A stretch of DNA of 64,000 nt, from assembly GCF_000971965.1 (NCBI RefSeq), contig NZ_LAQP01000020.1, positions 33,250 to 97,249 of the forward strand, written 5' to 3'. Positions 55,799-64,000 of this stretch are shown in pieces (the first letter of the stretch is position 1; the number at the start of each line of letters is the position of its first letter). The notes beneath the pieces are model-generated. The model was not told the origin of the DNA and ran no database searches. It saw only the letters and a list, made by a program, of their open reading frames with translations. The position numbers were made by a program, and so were the translations under genes. This DNA is from Paenibacillus wulumuqiensis (GTDB taxonomy: Bacteria; Bacillota; Bacilli; Paenibacillales; Paenibacillaceae).

Positions 55799-56488
55799 TT
55801 GAGAGATGAAATCAAAGCGTGGCAGCACGTATTCAAATTGGACCCTGACCGTCTGATCTCGGACGAAGATCTGGATCGTATTTGCCTGTCCGGTACCGAT
55901 GCGATCATGATTGGTGGTTCATCCGGTGTAACCTATGATAATACGGTGGATCTGATGTCCCGTGTCCGCAGGTATGAACTTCCCTGCGTACTGGAAGTAT
56001 CCGATCTGGAAGCCGTTGTACCCGGATTCGATCTGTATATGATCCCGATGGTGCTGAATACCGATCATGGGAAATGGCTGCTCGGGCAGCATGTACAGGC
56101 GATTGAGCAGTACAGCCATCTGATTCCATGGGAACTGCTTATGCCGGAAGGCTACATTGTGCTGAATCCCGATTCCACTGTAGCCCAACTGACCGATGCG
56201 CTGACTTCGATCGATGGAGACCGGGCTGCAGCTTATGCGCAGGCGGCTGACCGGCTGCTGAAGCTGCCGATCATTTACATCGAATACAGCGGACGCTTTG
56301 GCGATATGGAGCTTGCAGCGGATATCAAGCGTGCTGCCGGCGAGGCCAGAGTGTTTTATGGCGGAGGCATTCATGATGCAGACAGCGCCAGAACAGCCCG
56401 CCGGGTCTGTGATACAATCATTGTGGGCAACAGCCTGTACAGAGATATCGACAGTGCTCTTACGACGGTAGCCGCAGTGAAGAATTGA
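55799..56488 (+). CDS. pcrB: Heptaprenylglyceryl phosphate synthase
   Basis: This 229-residue TIM-barrel prenyltransferase is PcrB. It links heptaprenyl diphosphate to glycerol-1-phosphate, giving an archaeal-type ether lipid in Bacilli. It shows FKLDPDRLISDEDLDRICLSG (shown in part), DAIMIGGSSGVTYDN, PCVLEVSD, YIEYSGRFG and VFYGGGIHDADSA, the phosphate-binding Gly-rich loop. The TTG start has GGAGG 8 bases upstream. It precedes pcrA and ligA, the order known from B. subtilis. Confidence 0.92.
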   Translation: MRDEIKAWQHVFKLDPDRLISDEDLDRICLSGTDAIMIGGSSGVTYDNTVDLMSRVRRYELPCVLEVSDLEAVVPGFDLYMIPMVLNTDHGKWLLGQHVQAIEQYSHLIPWELLMPEGYIVLNPDSTVAQLTDALTSIDGDRAAAYAQAADRLLKLPIIYIEYSGRFGDMELAADIKRAAGEARVFYGGGIHDADSARTARRVCDTIIVGNSLYRDIDSALTTVAAVKN

Positions 56489-56753
56489 TCTTTTTTGACC
56501 GATGACTATACGAATAGGTATCACCTATTTGATGCACCAGACAGCAGTTTGATCGCATGAACAGGCAATAATCCTTTTATTCAGGCAGCAAATAGCATTG
56601 ACGTTTAACCATACCTGACTTATCATCCACGCTCACATTTGTATACACCACATGACATGGTTCAACATATACAGGCTTTCGGCAGCAGCCGGATCGCCTG
56701 ATCGTTTATTTTCCATATTCTAATTTCCACGCAGAAAGGGGCAAGACTTCTAC

Positions 56754-59093
56754 ATGACGACTGTAAATATACAGGATGCAATCAACCGCCTGAATCCCAG
56801 ACAAAAAGAAGCCGCGCTCGCTACAGATGGACCGCTGCTCATTATGGCAGGTGCCGGCAGTGGTAAGACCAGAGTACTAACCCACCGGATCGCCCATATT
56901 ATCGACTCGCGCAAATCCTCTCCATGGGGCATTTTGGCGATTACCTTTACCAACAAGGCTGCCCGCGAGATGCAGGATCGTGTCTCCCAGCTGGTCGGCC
57001 GCGAGGGCCGCGAGATCTGGGTATCCACGTTCCACTCCATGTGTGTACGGATTTTGCGCAAAGATATCGAACGGATCGGCTTTACGTCCAATTTCTCCAT
57101 TCTGGATTCCGGCGATCAGCTGTCCGTGATCCGCTCCTGTATGAAGGATCTCAACATGGACACCAAGAAATTCGAACCTAAAGCCGTTCAGGCGATGATC
57201 AGCGCTGCCAAGAATGAACTGGTCACACCTGCCCAGTATGAGCTGAAGATCGGGGATTATTTTGAAGGTCTGGCGTCCAAAGTATATACCATGTACCAGC
57301 GCAAGCTGCGTGCCAATAACTCGCTCGATTTTGACGATCTGATCATGACGACGATTCAGTTGTTCAAGGAAGTACCGGAAGTGTTGGAGTTTTACCAGAA
57401 GAAATTCCGTTATATCCATGTCGATGAGTATCAGGATACCAACCGTGCACAGTATATGCTCTGTAAAATGCTGGCGGATGCGCATCATAACATTTGCGTA
57501 GTCGGCGACAGCGACCAGTCGATCTACCGCTGGCGTGGAGCGGATATTACCAATATCCTTAACTTTGAGGAAGATTACCCGGAAGCCAAGACGATTCTGC
57601 TGGAACAGAATTACCGGTCGACTTCCAATATTCTGAGCGCTGCGAACGAAGTGATCGGCAACAACACCGGCCGCAAGCCGAAGAAACTGTGGACCGACAA
57701 AGAAGGCGGCGCCAAGATCAAAGTGTACCGCGCCGATTCCGAACATGATGAAGGATACTTTGTCACTTCGGAGATTCACAAAAGTGTAAAAACGGGCAGA
57801 CCGTATCAGGATCATGCCATTTTGTACCGGACGAATGCCCAGTCCCGGGTTATAGAGGAAATTCTGATCAAGTCGGATATTCCGTACCAGATTGTCGGCG
57901 GCATCAAGTTCTATGATCGCAAAGAGATCAAAGATCTGCTCGCTTATCTGCGTCTGTTATCCAATCCGGATGATGATATCAGCCTGACGCGTATCATTAA
58001 CGTGCCCAAGCGTGGGATTGGTGATACGAGTGTGGCCAAGCTCGCTGCGGCTGCGACAGAGCGCGGCATCTCGATTTTCAAAGTACTGGAGATTGTCGAT
58101 GACCTGGGCTTTGCCGGTCGTACACGCAATGCGCTGGTGGAGTTCTACGATATGATCGCTGCCCTGCACCAGATGGTGGATTATTTGTCGGTAACCGAAC
58201 TGACCGAGAAGATTCTGGAAATGTCGGAATACCGTGTGGAGCTGCAGCGTGAGAATACTTTGGAGTCCAAGGCGCGCGTTGAGAATATCGAGGAGTTCCT
58301 GTCGGTAACGATGGAATTTGAAAAGAATAACGAAGACAAATCATTGATCGCCTTCCTGACCGATCTGGCTCTGATTGCGGATATCGATACCGTAGGAGAC
58401 AAGCCGGAGGAGCAGGAGGACGCGGTCGTACTGATGACCATGCACAGTGCCAAAGGTCTGGAGTTCCCGACCGTCTTCATTATCGGTATGGAGGAAGGGG
58501 TCTTCCCGCACAGCCGTGCCTTTATGGATAATGACGAGCTGGAAGAGGAGCGTCGCCTCGCTTATGTAGGCATTACCCGGGCGGAGAAGCAGCTGTTCCT
58601 CTCCTGCGCCCAGATGCGTACACTGTTCGGACGCACTACGGCGAACCCGCCATCACGCTTCCTGGAAGAGATTCCGGAAGAGTACAAGGAAGATACCAAA
58701 GTGGCACCAAACAATTACCGTCGTGGCGGTACCAGCAGCTATGGAGGCGGAAGCCGTGGATTCGGCGGATCAACCAGCAGCTTTGGCGGCAAAAGGGATA
58801 ACTCGACTGCATTTGGCAGTGGATCTTCCGCACGTGCGGTGCCACGCCAGACGCCGACTTCTTCGGGCGTAACGGTAACGAGCGGCAATGGCTCGGCACC
58901 GAAGCCGGCAGCCAGCGGCAGCGGTGAAGGATTCCAGGCAGGCGACAAGGTGTCCCATGGCAAATGGGGAATCGGTACGATCGTCGCTGTCAAAGGAACT
59001 GGCAATGATATGGAACTGCAGATCGCTTTCCCGGCTCCGACCGGTCTGAAGCGTCTCTTGGCAGGCTTTGCTCCGATTACCAAAGTGGAATAA
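56754..59093 (+). CDS. pcrA: ATP-dependent DNA helicase PcrA
   Basis: This 779-residue superfamily 1A helicase is PcrA/UvrD, used in repair and rolling-circle replication. Walker [16 protein letters not shown] is at residues 31-45, followed by [35 protein letters not shown] (motif II), [16 protein letters not shown] (III), LEQNYRS (IV), [11 protein letters not shown] (V) and [11 protein letters not shown] (VI). A flexible Gly/Ser-rich linker leads to a C-terminal Tudor-like domain ([19 protein letters not shown]) that binds RNA polymerase. AAAGGGG lies before the ATG. The 265-base gap upstream shows no gene or clear terminator. Confidence 0.96.
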   Translation: MTTVNIQDAINRLNPRQKEAALATDGPLLIMAGAGSGKTRVLTHRIAHIIDSRKSSPWGILAITFTNKAAREMQDRVSQLVGREGREIWVSTFHSMCVRILRKDIERIGFTSNFSILDSGDQLSVIRSCMKDLNMDTKKFEPKAVQAMISAAKNELVTPAQYELKIGDYFEGLASKVYTMYQRKLRANNSLDFDDLIMTTIQLFKEVPEVLEFYQKKFRYIHVDEYQDTNRAQYMLCKMLADAHHNICVVGDSDQSIYRWRGADITNILNFEEDYPEAKTILLEQNYRSTSNILSAANEVIGNNTGRKPKKLWTDKEGGAKIKVYRADSEHDEGYFVTSEIHKSVKTGRPYQDHAILYRTNAQSRVIEEILIKSDIPYQIVGGIKFYDRKEIKDLLAYLRLLSNPDDDISLTRIINVPKRGIGDTSVAKLAAAATERGISIFKVLEIVDDLGFAGRTRNALVEFYDMIAALHQMVDYLSVTELTEKILEMSEYRVELQRENTLESKARVENIEEFLSVTMEFEKNNEDKSLIAFLTDLALIADIDTVGDKPEEQEDAVVLMTMHSAKGLEFPTVFIIGMEEGVFPHSRAFMDNDELEEERRLAYVGITRAEKQLFLSCAQMRTLFGRTTANPPSRFLEEIPEEYKEDTKVAPNNYRRGGTSSYGGGSRGFGGSTSSFGGKRDNSTAFGSGSSARAVPRQTPTSSGVTVTSGNGSAPKPAASGSGEGFQAGDKVSHGKWGIGTIVAVKGTGNDMELQIAFPAPTGLKRLLAGFAPITKVE

Positions 59094-59170
59094 AGCGAGG
59101 TTCAACAGCCTGTAGTGGCAGTGAACTTCGATGATGTGACATATAACTGGAAAGTGTAATACACCCTTTT

Positions 59171-59208
59171 AATAGAACCGGATACCTGGTGATTCGGTTC
59201 TATTTTTT
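59171..59208 (+). terminator. Terminator between pcrA and ligA
   Basis: AATAGAACCG (59171-59180) pairs with CGGTTCTATT (59195-59204) and is followed by TTTT. It lies in the 223-base gap before ligA, implying ligA has its own promoter. Confidence 0.85.
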
Positions 59209-59280
59209 CGAATACGGGGATATATGTGCATGACTGAAATAAAACAACCGAGTCTCTGTCGTCTGTATGCAGGACGATAG

Positions 59281-61338
<2,058 letters not shown>

Positions 61339-61442
61339 TCGAATAGAGCTGGAAATGATGAAGAACTATCAAATCGTACATTCATAAACACATCAATAGA
61401 CCGTATAGTCGATGAACTTCACAGCTACAATCCTTATATTAT

Positions 61443-61486
61443 AAAAAAGACGAGATCGCCTCAGCACGGAGGGATCTCGTCTTTTT
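61443..61486. terminator. Bidirectional terminator between ligA and the Moco oxidoreductase gene
   Basis: AAAAAAGACGAGATC (61443-61457) and GATCTCGTCTTTTT (61473-61486) form a long stem with A-run and T-run. It serves both convergent genes. Confidence 0.9.
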
Positions 61487-61505
61487 GGTAGGTTGATCAA
61501 CCGGA

Positions 61506-62804
61506 TCAGGACAGATTATCCGGCAGCCAGGCATCCTTATCGTAACCGCGTTGTTCCCAGTATCCGATATGGTCTTCGGCAATCAGTTCAATACGGTTCA
61601 GCCATTTCACCGATTTATAGGCATACATTTTTGGAATGACCAGCCGTACCGGTCCGCCCAGATCAGCCGGAATGATTTTGCCGTCATGCAGTACAGCGAC
61701 CATAATGTCCCGAAGCTGCGCCTGCTCCAGCGTAATCGAATCGGTATAGACGCCGTCGCCGGAATAGAATTTAATCGTCTGGGCAGCAGGTTTAACGCCG
61801 GCCATCTCCAGAAAGTCATTCAGCGGAATGCCTTCCCAGGTATTTTTGTACACCGACCAGCCGGTAACACAGTGAAAATCACTGACCTGCACAGTCCGTT
61901 TTAATTTCAAAAACTGCTCCCAGTTCCATGTTTGCGGCCGATCGACCAGTCCGTCAATGGTGAAAGACCAGTTGCTGTTATCAAACGAAGGAATCGGCGT
62001 GACAGTATACACGCGGAATTCCCCCTGAGCGCCGCCACCTTCCGGAGGCAGTGAAGCAGGCAAAGGTTTTGGATCCGGCACCATTTTATTCGGGTTGCTG
62101 GCAGCCATCTCTGCCCAGGAACCTCCGCCCTGCAGCGAACTGCCCAGCCAGCGAACAAATGTAGGTCCGATAGAGACAGCCAGACCGATTCCGATCGCCG
62201 AACGCAAAAAGGCACGACGGGTATAAAACGGAGAAGGCGTCTGAGAAGGCACCATTTTCCCTGATGCAGCAGCGTTCCCTCTGGCAGCGATTGAGGCAGC
62301 AGGAACCGCATCGACCGGATCTTCAGACAGCTTCACACTGCGCTTTTTGGGATCTTTAAGCCAGGCAGTGCGTGTCAATGAATGGTAAATGATATAAGGA
62401 AGTCCTACCCAGGTGAGCAGATCATGAATAAACAGCGCCGTATTCGCGACAGCAGGACCTACCTGCCGCAGCAGCCAGAGCAGAATACCGGACACAATCC
62501 ATCCGATCAGCAAAATAAAGACCAGAATTACATTCATCTTCTGAGCCGGTTTCTCGCGTATCTGCTTCCAGTGCTTGGAGGCTAGGAAGAGATAATATAC
62601 TACCGGCACGAGCAGCGCCAATCCGCCAATAATATGAATCCAGCGAATCCAGACTCTGCCTTCACCCAGAATTTCCTGCCAGAATCCTCCAACGAGCACA
62701 AGTCCCGTAATGGCGAGCAGTGCGACGAGCCAGGCGTTCCAGCTGTGCAGCCGTACCAGCTTTTTGCCAAATCCCTTTTGTACTGCAGCAATCCAGCGTC
62801 CCAT
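61506..62804 (-). CDS. Membrane-anchored molybdopterin oxidoreductase fused to cytochrome-b-like domain
   Basis: This 432-residue protein has four TM helices at about 20-40, 50-72, 88-110 and 118-140. Several histidines (LHSWNAW, WIHIIGG, LFIHDLL, YHSLT) suit heme b ligation. A twin-arginine-like segment TRRAFLRSAIGIG comes next near residue 195. The C-terminal domain of about 210 residues is sulfite-oxidase/MsrP-like, with the molybdenum-ligating Cys312 in SDFHCVTGW, and GPVRLVIPKMYAYKSVKW. It resembles MsrP with a built-in electron-donating partner, perhaps for repair of methionine sulfoxide or reduction of another oxide. AAGGGGG precedes the ATG on the minus strand. Confidence 0.72.
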   Translation of the reverse strand: MGRWIAAVQKGFGKKLVRLHSWNAWLVALLAITGLVLVGGFWQEILGEGRVWIRWIHIIGGLALLVPVVYYLFLASKHWKQIREKPAQKMNVILVFILLIGWIVSGILLWLLRQVGPAVANTALFIHDLLTWVGLPYIIYHSLTRTAWLKDPKKRSVKLSEDPVDAVPAASIAARGNAAASGKMVPSQTPSPFYTRRAFLRSAIGIGLAVSIGPTFVRWLGSSLQGGGSWAEMAASNPNKMVPDPKPLPASLPPEGGGAQGEFRVYTVTPIPSFDNSNWSFTIDGLVDRPQTWNWEQFLKLKRTVQVSDFHCVTGWSVYKNTWEGIPLNDFLEMAGVKPAAQTIKFYSGDGVYTDSITLEQAQLRDIMVAVLHDGKIIPADLGGPVRLVIPKMYAYKSVKWLNRIELIAEDHIGYWEQRGYDKDAWLPDNLS

Positions 62805-62862
62805 TTATCGTTCCCCCTTCAAGATCGGTTATCCGCCTGAAATCATATAATGGTGTTCAGAC

Positions 62863-62883
62863 GAACATTCTATATGGATGTTC
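62863..62883. promoter_or_regulatory. Dyad GAACAT-N9-ATGTTC upstream of the Moco gene
   Basis: A perfect 6+6 inverted repeat lies about 60 bases upstream of the oxidoreductase start. It may be an operator; the spacing does not fit a LexA box. The remaining 353-base gap (62805-63157) shows no gene. Confidence 0.25.
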
Positions 62884-63157
62884 CACGAGCAAAATACACC
62901 TTATCAGCATATTCGCAGCCATGTTGAAAATAGATCAAAAAATATCTTCCAATTCGTACAAATGCAGCGTTCATACCATCTGGAACTTTTCAAAACCTGA
63001 TATACAAAGTTAAGCTAATATCTAAAATTTATTATAAACCTTTCATCAAGAAGAACGCGAGAGAATAAACTGGACAACAGCAATTCATAGACGCGGGTAC
63101 GCTGACTCATTCTGTACAGACCAAATAAAGATGAACTATACCTCATTCACTCCTCTT

Positions 63158-63660
63158 TCAGTCTATCGGCATTTTGCCCTGAAGCAGAGACTCACTGCGA
63201 TAGGCTTTGGGAGACATTCCTTTTATTCTTTTGAAAATCTTGGAGAAGAGCAGAGGATCAGCATAGCCAACCGAACGAGCGATATTGCCGATCGTAAGAT
63301 CCGTATTTACCAGCATTTTGGCAGCCATCTCCATCCGATAGCGAATCAGGTAGTCCTGTATGCTCCCCTTGGTTGTTTTCGTAAATAACGAACACAAATA
63401 GCTCCGATTCAGTCCGATAAAGTGTGCAATATCCTCCACCGTAATCTTCTGGGAGAAGTTCATTTCAATAAAATCCTTCACCTGCTCCACATAGAGATCT
63501 GATTCATGGATAAGCAAAACGGGAAAAACGTCGGAATGTAACTGAATAGTACAGCCAGCGCTTTTCCCGCTTTAACATCAATTCATTCAGATAGAAATTT
63601 ACAACATCTAATGTAGATTGAACTACAGAATCGGATACAATTATGGTGTTCCTTATATAT
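63158..63660 (-). pseudogene. Remnant of an AraC-family regulator
   Basis: The minus strand encodes a complete AraC DNA-binding domain of about 100 residues (KITVEDIAHFIGLNRSYLCSLFTK, TIGNIARSVGYADPLLFSKIFK) from about 63505 down to 63158. Family members have about 280 residues with an N-terminal sensor. Upstream of the domain the frame runs only to a stop at about 63571 and lacks an ATG or ribosome site. A second frame carries coherent sequence (VVNFYLNELMLKREKRWLYY) that runs into a stop at about 63510. This fits a 5'-truncated, frameshifted gene relic. It lies between the Moco gene and the rRNA promoters. Confidence 0.6.
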
Positions 63661-63740
63661 ATAGAAGTGATCTGATAGATGTTTCATAAAGCCGCAGCTT
63701 GTATGACATAACTGCCTCAAAATAAAAATTGCTAAAACAC

Positions 63741-63769
63741 TTGCTTCCTTAAAAAAGATATGATATATT
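63741..63769 (+). promoter_or_regulatory. rRNA operon promoter P1
   Basis: TTGCTT, 17 bases, TATATT. It is the upstream promoter of a tandem pair before the 16S gene, spaced 76 bases from the second. Confidence 0.6.
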
Positions 63770-63816
63770 ATTTAAGTCGCCTTGAGACATCGCAAATTAA
63801 CAAGAAAAATTAAAGG

Positions 63817-63845
63817 TTGACACGCTTTTCTGAAAATGATATAAT
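63817..63845 (+). promoter_or_regulatory. rRNA operon promoter P2
   Basis: Perfect TTGACA, a 17-base spacer and perfect TATAAT, with a likely G start near 63850-63852, as usual for Bacillus rRNA promoters that sense GTP. Confidence 0.92.
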
Positions 63846-63867
63846 CTAAGAGTTGTTAAGAAAAGTA

Positions 63868-63880
63868 AGTTCCTTGAAAA
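63868..63880 (+). promoter_or_regulatory. boxA-like antitermination element in rRNA leader
   Basis: AGTTCCTTGAAAA closely resembles the Bacillus rRNA boxA (TGTTCTTTGAAAA) and sits in the leader 80 bases before 16S. It should recruit NusB/S10-type antitermination. Confidence 0.6.
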
Positions 63881-63951
63881 CTGAACAAATGGAATTTGAA
63901 TTAAACAATTCGGGAAACCGAATGTCAGCAAGGAATGAGCAAGTCAAACAC

Positions 63952-64000
63952 TTTATGGAGAGTTTGATCCTGGCTCAGGACGAACGCTGGCGGCGTGCCT
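63952..64000 (+). rRNA. 16S ribosomal RNA, 5' end (cut by window)
   Basis: From TTTATGGAG onward the sequence is the universal 16S 5' end: GAGTTTGATCCTGGCTCAG (27F primer site), then GACGAACGCTGGCGGCGTGC as in Bacilli. Only the first 49 bases are visible. Confidence 0.98.

Noticed and set aside
63158..63517. Intact short AraC-type regulator of 119 residues
   Set aside because: TTG start without ribosome site, coherent sequence continues upstream in another frame, and the sensor domain is missing; treated as a pseudogene.

Overview
The window looks like a chromosomal segment from a Gram-positive, motile, Paenibacillus-like member of the Paenibacillaceae. Evidence: strong AGGAGG-type ribosome sites with many TTG/GTG starts, Bacillus-type LexA and DnaA boxes, a Bacilli 16S rRNA 5' end, and Bacilli gene orders (exuR-uxaB-uxaA; ftsE-ftsX-hydrolase-ctp-minJ; uvrB-uvrA; pcrB-pcrA-ligA). 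Most of the window reads as moderately high GC. By eye, about 32.33-48.5 kb is strikingly AT-rich, and 48.5-53.1 kb is intermediate.

Layout. (1) 0-5.6 kb: hexuronate (galacturonate) catabolism with a GPH sugar transporter (cut by the window start), an ExuR-like LacI regulator, tagaturonate reductase and altronate dehydratase. (2) 5.9-7.4 kb: a 14-TM drug exporter. (3) 7.6-13.8 kb: a division/cell-wall block: ftsE, ftsX, an M23 peptidoglycan hydrolase with coiled coil, a CtpA/B-type S41 protease and a MinJ-like PDZ membrane protein. (4) 13.9-15.6 kb: motAB on the minus strand. (5) 15.7-21.0 kb: uvrB-uvrA behind a sigma-A promoter with a LexA-like box. (6) 21.2-27.2 kb: an HtrA protease, a secreted protein with a copper-amine-oxidase-like N-terminal domain and three repeated domains, and a double-length U32 protein. 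(7) 27.2-29.7 kb: a DnaA-box cluster and two tandem, nearly identical gtaB genes.

(8) 29.8-55.6 kb: a large surface-polysaccharide locus that resembles the S-layer glycosylation loci of Paenibacillus and Geobacillus. It has an O-antigen-ligase/TPR protein at the left edge. Then come an ABC exporter (Wzm/Wzt), a methyltransferase with coiled coil, a double GT2 glycosyltransferase, a small flippase-like protein, a GT-C membrane glycosyltransferase and a decayed paralogue of it. These are followed by a sugar-modification cassette (FAD oxidoreductase, polyprenyl-P-sugar synthase, SDR, TIM-barrel isomerase, GT2), rmlACBD for dTDP-L-rhamnose, two rhamnosyltransferase-type GT2 proteins and an undecaprenyl-phosphate sugar-phosphotransferase. 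The most unusual signal is here: a predicted beta-sandwich module with a D-x-G-x-G-[FY]-x-E type motif. It recurs in the methyltransferase, the GT2 and the GT-C protein, and in weaker form in the Wzm permease and the pseudogene tail. It would lie on both faces of the membrane.

(9) 55.8-61.3 kb: pcrB, pcrA, ligA. (10) 61.5-62.8 kb: a membrane-anchored molybdopterin oxidoreductase fused to a cytochrome-b-like domain. (11) 63.1-64.0 kb: a broken AraC regulator remnant, then tandem promoters and the first bases of a 16S rRNA gene.

No CRISPR array, insertion sequence, prophage or tRNA gene was recognised. Start codons were chosen mainly by Shine-Dalgarno spacing. Functional names rest on motif recognition, not on searches.
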